A stretch of 64,000 bases of DNA from Bacillus sp. FJAT-22090. Its GTDB lineage: Bacteria > Bacillota > Bacilli > Bacillales_A > Planococcaceae. The stretch lies in the NCBI RefSeq assembly GCF_007676755.1, contig NZ_VEBK01000012.1, positions 62,001 to 126,000 on the forward strand, read 5' to 3'. Shown in pieces: positions 33,430-45,711 of the stretch (position 1 is its first letter; every line of letters starts with the position of its first letter). Both the position numbers and the translations under genes were made by a program. The notes under the pieces are model-generated. The model made no database searches, was not told the origin of the DNA, and was given only the letters and a program-made list of their open reading frames with translations.

Positions 33430-34455
33430 ATGATTAGTTTAAAAGATGTTTCGAAAAAGTTCCAAACGAAACAAGGTACGATAATTGCTGTTGATGATGT
33501 AAATCTTGACATAAAGCAAGGAGAAATTTTTGGAATCATCGGTTACAGTGGAGCCGGCAAAAGTACAATGATCCGATTGCTCAATGGATTAGAAAAGCCG
33601 AGTGCTGGACAAATAATTGTAAACGGCAAAGAAATTACTTCTATAAATGAAGACAAACTGCGTCAATTTAGACAGAAAGTAAGCATGATTTTCCAACATT
33701 TTAATCTGTTATGGTCCAGAACAGTTGCTGAAAATATTGCTTTCCCACTTGAAATCGCTGGAGTTCCCAAGAATCAGCGAGAAACTCGTGTAAAGGAATT
33801 AATCGAACTTGTTGGGCTAGAAGGTAGAGGGAATTATTATCCTTCTCAGCTGTCAGGTGGACAGAAACAACGTGTAGGGATTGCTCGAGCATTAGCAAAC
33901 CGACCGGAAGTATTGCTATGCGATGAAGCAACATCTGCACTAGATCCAGAAACGACCGATGCCATATTAGATTTATTAGTAAGCATTAACGAGAAGTTAG
34001 GCCTTACTATTGTGTTGATCACGCATGAAATGCAAGTGATTCAAAAAATTTGTAATCGGGTAGCGGTTATGGAAAGCGGTCATGTAGTGGAAGAAGGGGA
34101 TGTGCTCGAAGTTTTCCAAAATCCACAACAACCGATTACGAAAAGATTCGTTTCTCAAGTATCAGATTCCAACCAAGCATTACAAACGATTCAAAACCTA
34201 GTGGATCTATATCCACATGGAAAACTGATCAAGCTTATTTTTGTTGGGGAGCAAACGGAGCAACCGATTTTATCCAGACTTATTAAACAATTTGATCTCG
34301 AGGTTAATATTGTGCAAGGAAATATTTCACATACGAAAAGCGGTGCCTTTGGAACATTAATCCTTCAATTAGATGGAGATGCATTAGCAATTGATGAAGG
34401 CATTCGATTTATACATGAGCAAAAAGTTATTACAGAGGTGATCAACAATGATTAA
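33430..34455 (+). CDS. metN: methionine ABC transporter ATP-binding protein
   Basis: 341 residues: Walker A GYSGAGKST at 38-46, signature QLSGGQKQRVG near 140, Walker B VLLCDEATSALDPET, and a C-terminal NIL domain (about 265-341) that binds methionine and adjusts activity. Energises uptake of methionine through MetP. ATG 33430 has AAAGGTGAG upstream. The last 8 bases overlap metP. Controlled by the riboswitch just upstream. Confidence 0.96.
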   Translation: MISLKDVSKKFQTKQGTIIAVDDVNLDIKQGEIFGIIGYSGAGKSTMIRLLNGLEKPSAGQIIVNGKEITSINEDKLRQFRQKVSMIFQHFNLLWSRTVAENIAFPLEIAGVPKNQRETRVKELIELVGLEGRGNYYPSQLSGGQKQRVGIARALANRPEVLLCDEATSALDPETTDAILDLLVSINEKLGLTIVLITHEMQVIQKICNRVAVMESGHVVEEGDVLEVFQNPQQPITKRFVSQVSDSNQALQTIQNLVDLYPHGKLIKLIFVGEQTEQPILSRLIKQFDLEVNIVQGNISHTKSGAFGTLILQLDGDALAIDEGIRFIHEQKVITEVINND

Positions 34456-35116
34456 TACGCTTTTTCCGAATGTTGATTGGCCAAAAATGTGGGATGCAGC
34501 ATTTGAGACCTTATATATGACTGCAGTTTCTACTATTTTAACAGCTATTATAGGTCTTGCACTTGGACTTTTACTATTTTTAACAAGCCCCCATCAAGCG
34601 TGGGCAAATAAATTAGCGAACTGGTTAACTGGGGCATTTGTCAACATATTCCGTTCGATTCCGTTTATTATTTTAATTATCTTATTAATTCCATTAACGA
34701 AGTTACTTGTAGGCACAATGCGTGGTCCGAATGCAGCATTTCCAGCTCTTGTTATTGGAGCGGCACCATTTTACGCACGCATGGTATTGATCGGATTAAG
34801 AGAAATAGATAAAGGCGTTCTAGAAGCAGCAAAATCGATGGGAGCAAAAACTTCCACGATCATTTGGAAGGTTTTATTGCCAGAGTCGATGCCTGCCCTA
34901 GTATCAGGAATTACAGTTACTTGTATTTCACTCGTTGGTTATACTGCGATGGCAGGAATTATCGGTGCGGGTGGTCTAGGTACATTAGCTTTCTTAGATG
35001 GATTCCAACGTGGCAGAGGCGACGTCGTACTAATCGCCACTATATTGATATTGATCCTTGTATTTGCCATTCAATGGATTGGCGATTTAATAACGGCGAA
35101 AATAGACAAACGTTAA
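34448..35116 (+). CDS. metP: methionine ABC transporter permease
   Basis: 222 residues with five or six membrane helices and the EAA loop EAAKSMGAKTSTIIWKVLLP that contacts MetN. GYTAMAGIIGAGGLGTLA is typical of MetI/MetP. The start overlaps metN; ACAGAGGTGATCAACA supplies the ribosome site. Confidence 0.95.
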   Translation: MINTLFPNVDWPKMWDAAFETLYMTAVSTILTAIIGLALGLLLFLTSPHQAWANKLANWLTGAFVNIFRSIPFIILIILLIPLTKLLVGTMRGPNAAFPALVIGAAPFYARMVLIGLREIDKGVLEAAKSMGAKTSTIIWKVLLPESMPALVSGITVTCISLVGYTAMAGIIGAGGLGTLAFLDGFQRGRGDVVLIATILILILVFAIQWIGDLITAKIDKR

Positions 35117-35174
35117 CTAGGTGTTCACGAGTTTACTCGATTATAAATTAGATAGAAAAAGGGAGAGAATTTGG

Positions 35175-35981
35175 ATGAAGAAATTTTTAGCTGGAGCTTT
35201 ATTATCAATTAGCGCTTTAACACTTGCAGCATGTGGTGACGATGATAGCAGTAAATTAGTAATCGGGGCATCCAATGTTCCGCACGCAGAAATATTAGAG
35301 CAAGTAAAACCAATTTTAGAAGAGCAAGGTATTGAATTAGATATTCAAACGTATCAAGACTATGTATTACCAAACAAAGATTTAGATTCAGGTGATTTAG
35401 ATGCCAACTATTTCCAACACATTCCTTATTTAGAATCACAAATTAAAGATTTCGGATACGATTTTGTAAATGCCGGTGGAATCCATATTGAACCTATTGG
35501 TCTATATTCAAAAAAATATAAATCAATCGAAGAACTTCCTGAAGGCGCAACAATCTTAATGAGTAACTCTGTTGCAGACCATGGCCGCGTATTGGCAATG
35601 CTAGAAGCAAAAGGACTAATCAAATTAGCAGAAGGCGTAGATAAAACTACTGCTGAGATTTCTGACATCGTAGAAAATCCGAAAAACCTTCAATTTGATC
35701 CTAACTATGAATCAGCTCTAATGGTCCAATTGTATGAAAATAACGAAGGGGATGCTCTTCTTATCAACTCCAACTATGCGATAGATGCAGGTTTAAATCC
35801 TCTTGAAGACTCTATTGCTATTGAAGAAGCTTCTGAATCACCATATGTGAATGTGATCGCAGTAAAAGCTGGCGATGAAAACAAAAAAGAGATCAAAGCA
35901 TTGGTCGAAGCGTTACACTCTCAAGAAATTCAAGACTTTATCTTAAAAGAGTGGGGCGGATCTGTAGTACCAGTCGACTGA
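35175..35981 (+). CDS. metQ: methionine-binding lipoprotein
   Basis: 268 residues. Lipoprotein signal peptide MKKFLAGALLSISALTLAAC, lipobox LAAC with Cys20. The mature protein is of the NlpA/YaeC family (IGASNVPHAEILEQVKPIL, then ANYFQHIPYLE). Captures methionine outside the membrane for MetNP. ATG 35175 has GGGAGAG upstream. Operon end marked by the terminator at 35996. Confidence 0.96.
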   Translation: MKKFLAGALLSISALTLAACGDDDSSKLVIGASNVPHAEILEQVKPILEEQGIELDIQTYQDYVLPNKDLDSGDLDANYFQHIPYLESQIKDFGYDFVNAGGIHIEPIGLYSKKYKSIEELPEGATILMSNSVADHGRVLAMLEAKGLIKLAEGVDKTTAEISDIVENPKNLQFDPNYESALMVQLYENNEGDALLINSNYAIDAGLNPLEDSIAIEEASESPYVNVIAVKAGDENKKEIKALVEALHSQEIQDFILKEWGGSVVPVD

Positions 35982-35995
35982 TTAACAGAGTGGGG

Positions 35996-36030
35996 AAGCG
36001 GGCACGCATATAAAGTGCCTGCTTTTTTTA
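35996..36030 (+). terminator. metNPQ terminator
   Basis: AAGCGGGCAC / GTGCCTGCTT with one G-T pair and a 9-base loop, then T7. Confidence 0.88.
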
Positions 36031-36080
36031 TAGATTAAAAGCAATGTTCATGCTATTCTGATTCAAAAGGAGTTGATAAA

Positions 36081-37040
36081 TTGATTGTAAAAAAATATTC
36101 CAAATCTATTCATATTGAGGCGATGAAATTACTTATCAGGAGATTGCACACTAGTCACTCTTTATATGAAAAAGTGATGACAGCTATTCACGCTGCAACT
36201 GCTGGTGAATTTGGTGAGGAGATGGTTTTTCGGGAGCTAGAAAGGATGAGATTGCCATATAAGTATCATGTTTATCATAAATTATTATTACACTCTGAAA
36301 GGTCATTTGAATTAGATATTCTTCTGATCACACCATTTGGTGCTGTGATTTTTGAAGTGAAAAATATTACAGGAGAAATTGAATTTCAAGAGAATCCTTC
36401 CCAAATTATTCAGCGAAAAGAAAACGGCGAAATTAATAAATATCCATGCCCTGTTACCCAGCTAAAAGGATACAAAGCCGAGCTTGCCCACTTTTTCAAT
36501 GACCATAATATCTCTATTCCAATCTATGGTGCCATCGTTTTTGCCTCTCATAAGAGCTACGTGCGTGTCTCTAACAATCAAGCAAGAATCCTCTATAAAA
36601 ATGAAATAATTCCATATCTATTACAATTACAAAAGAAATCACCCATCCTAAATGACGAAGAAATGGAAAACGTGAAAAACATCCTTTTAAATAAAAATAC
36701 TCCATTTACTTATTTTCCTCTTACCAAATACTTTTCGATTAATCCCAATGAATTGTTAAGAGGTGTGGAATGTCCGGAATGTCATTATGTTGGTATGCGA
36801 AAAATTAAACGTACCTGGGAATGTCCTAAGTGTGGCCAAAAAGACATACACGCATACAAAGAAGCACTTGCTTCCTATTTTTTGATATACAAAAACTCCA
36901 TTACAAATAAGGAATGCAGAGACTTTCTAAAACTTAATAATAGACATGAGGCTACTAGAATTCTATCCAATGAAAATTTGATAAAAGTAGGAAACAAAAA
37001 GTCCACATACTATAAAATGAAACCCTTCAACAATCGTTGA
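36081..37040 (+). CDS. NERD-domain protein with zinc ribbon
   Basis: 319 residues. Residues about 45-150 form a NERD (nuclease-related) domain: GEFGEEMVFRELERM, ELDILLITPFGAVIFEVKNI with the Asp/Glu-x-Lys type site, and a later Gln. A zinc ribbon follows near 230-260 (ECPECHYVGMRK, then ECPKCGQKD), and the C-terminal part looks like a small winged helix. DNA or RNA processing is inferred; the role is unknown. TTG start with AAAGGAG upstream. The 3' end of the coding sequence is part of the terminator stem. Confidence 0.82.
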   Translation: MIVKKYSKSIHIEAMKLLIRRLHTSHSLYEKVMTAIHAATAGEFGEEMVFRELERMRLPYKYHVYHKLLLHSERSFELDILLITPFGAVIFEVKNITGEIEFQENPSQIIQRKENGEINKYPCPVTQLKGYKAELAHFFNDHNISIPIYGAIVFASHKSYVRVSNNQARILYKNEIIPYLLQLQKKSPILNDEEMENVKNILLNKNTPFTYFPLTKYFSINPNELLRGVECPECHYVGMRKIKRTWECPKCGQKDIHAYKEALASYFLIYKNSITNKECRDFLKLNNRHEATRILSNENLIKVGNKKSTYYKMKPFNNR

Positions 37041-37050
37041 AGGGTTTCAT
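37021..37050 (+). terminator. terminator that overlaps the end of the NERD gene
   Basis: AACCCTTCAAC / GTTGAAGGGTT, perfect 11-bp stem, loop AATC, followed by TCATTTTAT. The left arm encodes the last residues before the stop, and the TGA (37038-37040) is in the right arm. Confidence 0.85.
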
Positions 37051-37055
37051 TTTAT

Positions 37056-38092
37056 ATACGAACAAGCATAAGTCTGCTGAAATTGAGCAAATGTAGCTGT
37101 TCCGATCAAAACTGCTCCTCAACTGAGAATAAAACACGGTCATCCGATCAAAGTGTTCGTCTTCGAGCATAGTTTGTACTTATCCGCTCATAAGTTGTGG
37201 CTATCCGAGCATAACCGCGATCCAACCGAGCATAAAGCCTGTTCATCCGATCAAAGCGAACGTTCTCGAGCATAGTTTGTGATTATCCGCTCATAAGCAG
37301 TGGCTATCCGAGCATAACCGCGATCCAACCGAGCATAAAGCATGTTCATCCGATCAAAGCGAATGTCTTCGAGCATAGTTTGTGCTTATCCGCTCATAAG
37401 CAGTGGCTATCCGAGCATAACTACCGTCCAACCGAGCATAAAACCTGTTCATCCGATCAAAGCGAACGTCCTCGAGCATAGTTTGTGCTTATCCGCTCAT
37501 AAGCAGTGGCTATCCGAGCATATCCGCGATCCAACTGAGCATAAAACCTGTTCATCCGATCAAAGCGAACGTTCTCGAGCATAGTTTGTGCTTATCCGCT
37601 CATAAGCAGTGTCTATCCGAGCATAACCGCGATCCAACCGAGCATAAAACCTGTTCATCCGATCAAAGCAGCCGCTTTCGAGCATGCCTATTGCTTATCC
37701 GCTCATAAGTTGTGGCTATCCGAGCATAACTACCGTCCAACCGAGCATAAAACCTGTTCATCCGATCAAAGCGAACGTCCTCGAGCATAGTTTGTGCTTA
37801 TCCGCTCATAAGCAATGGCTATCCGAGCATATCCGCGATCCAACCGAGCATAAAGCATGTTCATCCGATCAAAGCGAATGTCTTCGAGCATAGTTTGTAC
37901 TTATCCGCTCATAAGCAGTGGCTATCCGAGCATAACCGCGATCCAACCGAGCATAAAACATGTTCATCCGATCAAAGCGAATGTCTTCGAGCATAGTTTG
38001 TGCTTATCCGCTCATAAGTTGTGGCTATCCGAGCATAACTACCGTCCAACCGAGCATAAAACATGGACAATCATTCAAAGTAACCGACTTCG
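37056..38092. repeat. 103-bp tandem array built from five 20-21-bp subrepeats
   Basis: CATCCGATCAAAG (with small changes) recurs at 37141, 37244, 37347, 37450, 37553, 37656, 37759, 37862 and 37965, always 103 bases apart; a decayed tenth copy is at 38068. Each unit splits into five 20-21-base subunits with cores such as CCGATCAAAG, TCGAGCATAG, CCGCTCATAA, CCGAGCATAA and CCGAGCATAA. Weaker subunits extend leftwards to about 37056. Since 103 is not a multiple of three, every copy changes frame and the array is not protein-coding. Confidence 0.95.
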
Positions 38093-38101
38093 GGCATACA
38101 A

Positions 38102-38130
38102 CCCCAACCCCAACCCCAACCCCAACTCCC
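38102..38130 (-). repeat. (CCCCAA)4 CTCCC tract, G-quadruplex candidate on the minus strand
   Basis: Four exact CCCCAA hexamers followed by CTCCC. The minus strand therefore has five G runs (one GGG and four GGGG) with 2-3-base loops, a classical strong quadruplex pattern. It directly adjoins the 103-bp array. Confidence 0.85.
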
Positions 38131-38242
38131 ACCAAAAAGCACGCCCAAATCATCATGTATTCATTTTTAAAAAATATGTTTAAACAAAAACGAACCGGGT
38201 ATATAACACAGTGTAAGTGTTAAAAATTGAAAGGAATGATTC

Positions 38243-38434
38243 ATTATCAGTTCAGAAGGGTTACCTTACACGGAACAAATGGACCATGCATTCAGAGGAG
38301 TACACGGATTCGGGTACGATGAATTGCGAAACAGTCAGACTTTACGTTTGAAGGTTGAAAAACGTAGACAAAGAGATTATGAAAAAAGTATTCAATTAGT
38401 AGCCAAAATCGATGCTCAAGCCTTTAGAGGTTAA
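38243..38434 (+). CDS. small 63-residue protein, probable ATT start, function unknown
   Basis: The frame between TGA (38237-38239) and TAA (38432-38434) reads SSEGLPYTEQMDHAFRGVHG, FGYDELRNSQTLRLK and VEKRRQRDYEKSIQLVAKID. It is a polar, basic protein with a good amphipathic C-terminal helix, and a strong terminator follows seven bases after the stop. No ATG, GTG or TTG opens the full frame, but ATT 38243 has GAAAGGA seven bases upstream. ATG 38279 would give 51 residues without a clear ribosome site. No family recognised. Confidence 0.6.
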   Translation: MISSEGLPYTEQMDHAFRGVHGFGYDELRNSQTLRLKVEKRRQRDYEKSIQLVAKIDAQAFRG

Positions 38435-38440
38435 ATAGTA

Positions 38441-38477
38441 AAAAATCCATGAAGACATCTGTTTTCATGGATTTTTT
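38441..38477 (+). terminator. terminator after the 63-residue gene
   Basis: AAAAATCCATGAA / TTCATGGATTTTT, 13 bp, 10-base loop, T run. Strong, and it supports a real transcript ending here. Confidence 0.88.
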
Positions 38478-38726
38478 CTATTGTTTTTACTATATTCATA
38501 GTGAAATCAATTCTCAATTAGAAAACTTTATTGAAAAAATTTGCTTCCCTCAATAGACGGTGCTGCTTAAGGGAAAATAGTTTGAAATTCAAAGATTATG
38601 ATGTCTAATAATATAAATGAGAAACTATTTCAAAAGATTTGCCAGAGTCTTCACTTTGCGTTAAGATTAGAATGATAATAAATTAGAATGGTTACTCATT
38701 CATAGTTACTTAATGGAGGTTATTCA

Positions 38727-39506
38727 ATGTCGACTTTAGTTATTAAGGATCTACACGTTGCAATTGACGGTAAAGAGATACTAAAAGGTGTTAATTTAAC
38801 TATTAATACAAATGAAATTCACGCAGTTATGGGTCCAAATGGTACTGGTAAATCAACTTTGGCATCTGCTATTATGGGACATCCTAAATATGAAGTAACT
38901 TCTGGTTCCATTGAATTAGATGGAGAAGACGTATTAGAGATGGAAGTAGACGAACGCGCTCAAGCTGGTCTATTTTTAGCTATGCAATATCCAAGTGAAA
39001 TTACGGGAGTAACAAATGCTGACTTCTTACGTTCTGCTATTAATTCACGTAGAGAAGAAGGCGATGAAATTTCTTTGATGAAATTCATCCGTGAATTAGA
39101 CAGCAAAATGGAATTCCTAGAAATGGATGTTGATATGGCTCAACGTTATTTAAATGAAGGATTCTCCGGTGGAGAGAAAAAGCGTAATGAAATTCTTCAA
39201 TTAATGATGTTGCAACCAAAATTCGCTATTTTAGATGAAATTGACTCTGGTCTGGATATCGATGCGCTTAAAGTAGTTTCTAAAGGAATTAACGAAATGC
39301 GTGGAGAAGGATTCGGAAGTCTAGTAATCACTCACTACCAACGCCTGCTTAACTACATTACTCCTGATTATGTACATGTTATGATGCAAGGTCGCGTAGT
39401 AAAATCTGGTGGTCCTGAGCTTGCTCAAAAATTAGAAGCACAAGGATATGACTGGATTAAAGACGAATTAGGAATTGAAGACGAGACAGTTGGACAAGAA
39501 GTATAA
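38727..39506 (+). CDS. sufC: SUF system ATPase SufC
   Basis: 259 residues, ABC-type ATPase: Walker A GPNGTGKST near 35, signature NEGFSGGEKKRNEILQ near 150, Walker B KFAILDEIDSGLDIDAL. Forms the SufBC2D scaffold that builds Fe-S clusters. TGGAGG precedes the ATG. First gene of sufCDSUB. Confidence 0.97.
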   Translation: MSTLVIKDLHVAIDGKEILKGVNLTINTNEIHAVMGPNGTGKSTLASAIMGHPKYEVTSGSIELDGEDVLEMEVDERAQAGLFLAMQYPSEITGVTNADFLRSAINSRREEGDEISLMKFIRELDSKMEFLEMDVDMAQRYLNEGFSGGEKKRNEILQLMMLQPKFAILDEIDSGLDIDALKVVSKGINEMRGEGFGSLVITHYQRLLNYITPDYVHVMMQGRVVKSGGPELAQKLEAQGYDWIKDELGIEDETVGQEV

Positions 39507-39524
39507 GAAAGGGGACGAATAAGC

Positions 39525-42488
<2,964 letters not shown>

Positions 42489-42509
42489 CATAAGAACGGA
42501 GGAAATACG

Positions 42510-43907
42510 ATGGCTAAAAAAATGCCTGAAATTGGTGATTACAAATATGGTTTCCACGATAAAGACGTATCCATTTTCCGTTCAAAACGTGGATTGACGA
42601 AAGAAATCGTTGAAGAAATTTCACGTATGAAAAATGAACCACAATGGATGTTGGATTATCGCTTAAAAGCGTTAGATATATTCTATTCTAAACCAATGCC
42701 ACAATGGGGTGGAGATTTAGGATCTCTAAACTTTGATGAAATTACGTATTATGTAAAACCATCAGAAGCTACACAAAAATCATGGGATGAAGTACCAGAA
42801 GAAATCAAAGCTACATTTGATAAACTAGGTATCCCAGAAGCAGAACAAAAATACCTTGCGGGTGTTTCTGCACAATATGAGTCAGAAGTTGTCTACCACA
42901 ACATGAAACAAGAGCTAGAAGATTTAGGTATTGTTTTTAAAGATACGGATTCAGCCCTTCGTGAAAATGAAGATATTTTCAAAAAACACTGGGGTACTGT
43001 TATTCCATCTTCGGACAATAAATTCGCAGCACTTAACTCAGCTGTATGGTCAGGTGGATCATTTATCTACGTACCACCAGGCATAAAAGTCGATACACCA
43101 CTACAAGCATACTTCCGTATTAACTCTGAAAACATGGGTCAATTCGAGCGTACGCTAATCATTGTAGATGAAGGCGCTTCTGTACACTACGTAGAAGGTT
43201 GTACAGCACCTGTATATACAACAAACTCACTTCATAGTGCGGTTGTTGAAATTATCATTAAAAAAGATGCGTACTGCCGTTACACAACAATCCAAAACTG
43301 GGCAAACAACGTGTATAACTTAGTTACAAAACGTGCTGTTTGTGATGCAAATGCGACAATGGAATGGATTGACGGGAATATCGGATCTAAATTAACGATG
43401 AAATACCCAGCAGTAATCCTTAAAGGTGAAGGTGCTCGTGGTATGACACTTTCTATTGCAATTGCTGGTAAAGGCCAACACCAAGATGCTGGTGCGAAAA
43501 TGATGCACTTGGCTCCAAATACTTCTTCTACTATTGTTTCGAAATCTATTTCTAAACAAGGTGGGAAAGTAACATACCGTGGTATCGTGCACTTCGGACG
43601 TAAAGCAACTGGTGCTCGTGCAAATATCGAATGTGATACATTGATCATGGATAATCAGTCTACTTCTGATACGATTCCTTACAATGAAATCTTGAACGAT
43701 AATATTTCTCTTGAACATGAAGCAAAAGTTTCTAAAGTATCAGAGGAACAATTATTCTACTTGATGAGCCGTGGACTAAGTGAAGAAGAAGCAACAGAAA
43801 TGATCGTAATGGGCTTTATCGAGCCATTCACAAAAGAACTTCCAATGGAATATGCGGTCGAGATGAATCGACTGATCAAGTTCGAAATGGAAGGTTCTAT
43901 CGGTTAA
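42510..43907 (+). CDS. sufB: SUF scaffold component SufB
   Basis: 465 residues, the most conserved SUF protein: [39 protein letters not shown] and the late [19 protein letters not shown]. It carries the cluster-forming site with SufC and SufD. CGGAGG precedes the ATG. The strong terminator at 43924 ends the operon. Confidence 0.97.
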   Translation: MAKKMPEIGDYKYGFHDKDVSIFRSKRGLTKEIVEEISRMKNEPQWMLDYRLKALDIFYSKPMPQWGGDLGSLNFDEITYYVKPSEATQKSWDEVPEEIKATFDKLGIPEAEQKYLAGVSAQYESEVVYHNMKQELEDLGIVFKDTDSALRENEDIFKKHWGTVIPSSDNKFAALNSAVWSGGSFIYVPPGIKVDTPLQAYFRINSENMGQFERTLIIVDEGASVHYVEGCTAPVYTTNSLHSAVVEIIIKKDAYCRYTTIQNWANNVYNLVTKRAVCDANATMEWIDGNIGSKLTMKYPAVILKGEGARGMTLSIAIAGKGQHQDAGAKMMHLAPNTSSTIVSKSISKQGGKVTYRGIVHFGRKATGARANIECDTLIMDNQSTSDTIPYNEILNDNISLEHEAKVSKVSEEQLFYLMSRGLSEEEATEMIVMGFIEPFTKELPMEYAVEMNRLIKFEMEGSIG

Positions 43908-43923
43908 TTCCTATTTCATGACC

Positions 43924-43969
43924 AAAAAGCAACAGGATGAATGTACCTTTCATCCTTGTTGCTTTTTTT
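43924..43969 (+). terminator. suf operon terminator
   Basis: AAAAAGCAACAGGATGA pairs with TCATCCTTGTTGCTTTTT with one bulge, followed by T7. Confidence 0.9.
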
Positions 43970-44025
43970 GTCTAATTAGCTGTCGTAGTGTTATGATAAA
44001 ATAACATAACTAGAGAGGTGAGCAA

Positions 44026-44877
44026 ATGATTAAAATTGGTTTAACCGGTTGGGGAGATCATTCTGATTTGTATGTCTCAACGGCAAAAGACAGATTACAA
44101 GATTATAGTGCCCATTTTCCAGTTGTTGAATTAGATACATCTTTTTATGCGATTCCCTCCCTTAAAAATAGTACGAAGTGGGTAAAAGAGACACCCGATA
44201 ATTTTCAATTTGTCGTAAAGGCATACCAAGAGATAACCGGCCATTTACGTGGGGAATCCCATTATGAATCAGCTGATGACATGTTCGAGCGTTACCGTGA
44301 GTCCATTCAGCCCTTTCAAGAAGCTGGTAAACTAGCGATGGTGTTAGTACAATTTCCACCTTGGTTTACATGTATCAAAGAAAACGTGGAAAATTTGCTT
44401 CGGGTGAGAGAAGAATTGAAAGGCTTCGAGCTGGCGATCGAATTTCGCCATCAATCTTGGTACCCCACTAAGCATCAGGAAGGCACATTGAACTTTTTAA
44501 AAAATCACCATCTCCACCACACGGTGTGCGATGAGCCGCAAGTCGGAGAAGGATCTGTTCCTCTCATACCTGTTGCAACGTCAGACAAAGTACTCGTTCG
44601 TTTGCATGGTCGAAATACATATGGATGGATAAATCCGGGCAATAATGAAAAATGGCGGGAAGTACGTTATTTATATGATTATAATAAAGAAGAGCTCACA
44701 CAGATTCAACAATACGTGGAGCAATTACATAAACAAGCAAAAGAGGTAGTTGTCTTATTTAATAATAACTCCGGTGGGCATGCTGCCAAAAATGCGAAAA
44801 CCTTTCAACAAATGCTAGGCATTGAATTTGAAGGGTTGGCACCGAAACAATTAGACTTATTTGAAGGTGGGATATAA
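44026..44877 (+). CDS. yunF: DUF72 (YecE-like) protein, YunF family
   Basis: 283 residues of the DUF72 TIM-barrel family: KIGLTGWGDHSDLY, VELDTSFYAIPSL and FAIEFRHQSWY-like (LAIEFRHQSWYPT), plus VRLHGRN. The biochemical role of the family is unknown; a nuclease or phosphoesterase fold has been suggested. The stop shares bases with the ATG of the next gene (TAATG). Confidence 0.88.
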   Translation: MIKIGLTGWGDHSDLYVSTAKDRLQDYSAHFPVVELDTSFYAIPSLKNSTKWVKETPDNFQFVVKAYQEITGHLRGESHYESADDMFERYRESIQPFQEAGKLAMVLVQFPPWFTCIKENVENLLRVREELKGFELAIEFRHQSWYPTKHQEGTLNFLKNHHLHHTVCDEPQVGEGSVPLIPVATSDKVLVRLHGRNTYGWINPGNNEKWREVRYLYDYNKEELTQIQQYVEQLHKQAKEVVVLFNNNSGGHAAKNAKTFQQMLGIEFEGLAPKQLDLFEGGI

Positions 44878-45695
44878 TGGAGTGGATATTACTTGTAGCA
44901 GCTGGACTATTTTCGGGAATTGTTGGGGCATTAGTAGGATTAGGCGGCGGTGTTATTCTAGTTCCGGCGGTTTTGTTTTTTGGAACTACACTAGGACTGA
45001 TACCTAATATCACGCCTCAGAGCGTAGTTGGGCTTTCCGTTGTGATGATGATTTTCACAGGTCTTTCTTCTACGCTTTCGTATATGAAAACAAAGACTGT
45101 AGATTTTAGAAGTGGATTTATCTTTTTTCTTGGAAGTATACCGGGAACGATACTCGGAGCATGGGTAAACAAAGGATTGGATTTGCCTTCTTTTAATTTG
45201 TATTTTGGAATTTTATTAATTATTTTATCTACCCTTTTATTAGTTCGCAATCGTTTAAAACCAGTACGGTGGTTTGTTGAAAATGGGAAGAAAAGAACAT
45301 TTCAAGATGAGAAGGATATATATGTTTATGGTTTTCCTATTTGGTTTGCGCTTCTTTTAACATTTGGAGTTGGTTTCGCGTCTGGCCTATTTGGAATTGG
45401 CGGTGGTTCTATCATTGTGCCTGCTATGATCTTACTATTTTTGTTTCCACCGCATGTCGCAGTCGCAACGTCCATGTTTATGGTTTTCCTATCTGCGCTT
45501 GTCAATTCTGTTACCCATATATCATTGGGAAATGTGCCATGGATTTATACGATTCCCGTTATTCCAGCTGCCTTTATAGGGGCTAAAATTGGTGCAACGT
45601 TAAATAAAAAATTAAACTCAGATACACTTGTTTTTGCTTTACGGATTGTATTGCTATTATTGGGAGTACGTTCGATTATTGCTGGACTGCTATAA
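44877..45695 (+). CDS. yunE: TauE/SafE-family membrane transporter (YunE)
   Basis: 272 residues, about eight membrane helices in two repeats, each opening with a glycine-rich loop (GALVGLGGGVILVPA and GLFGIGGGSIIVPA). The family exports sulfite, sulfoacetate or other organic anions. Lying between suf-linked genes and yunD, a role in sulfur-anion export is possible but not shown. Confidence 0.88.
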   Translation: MEWILLVAAGLFSGIVGALVGLGGGVILVPAVLFFGTTLGLIPNITPQSVVGLSVVMMIFTGLSSTLSYMKTKTVDFRSGFIFFLGSIPGTILGAWVNKGLDLPSFNLYFGILLIILSTLLLVRNRLKPVRWFVENGKKRTFQDEKDIYVYGFPIWFALLLTFGVGFASGLFGIGGGSIIVPAMILLFLFPPHVAVATSMFMVFLSALVNSVTHISLGNVPWIYTIPVIPAAFIGAKIGATLNKKLNSDTLVFALRIVLLLLGVRSIIAGLL

Positions 45696-45711
45696 AGAAA
45701 GGTGACCGACT

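Noticed and set aside
37141-38092. CRISPR array
   Set aside because: The 103-base units follow each other without unique spacers, and the 20-21-base subunits are all related to one another. No cas gene is near.
37342-38183. Open reading frames of 69-108 codons inside the array
   Set aside because: They arise because the repeat lacks stops in some frames. The period of 103 shifts the frame at every unit, and there is no ribosome site or conserved length.
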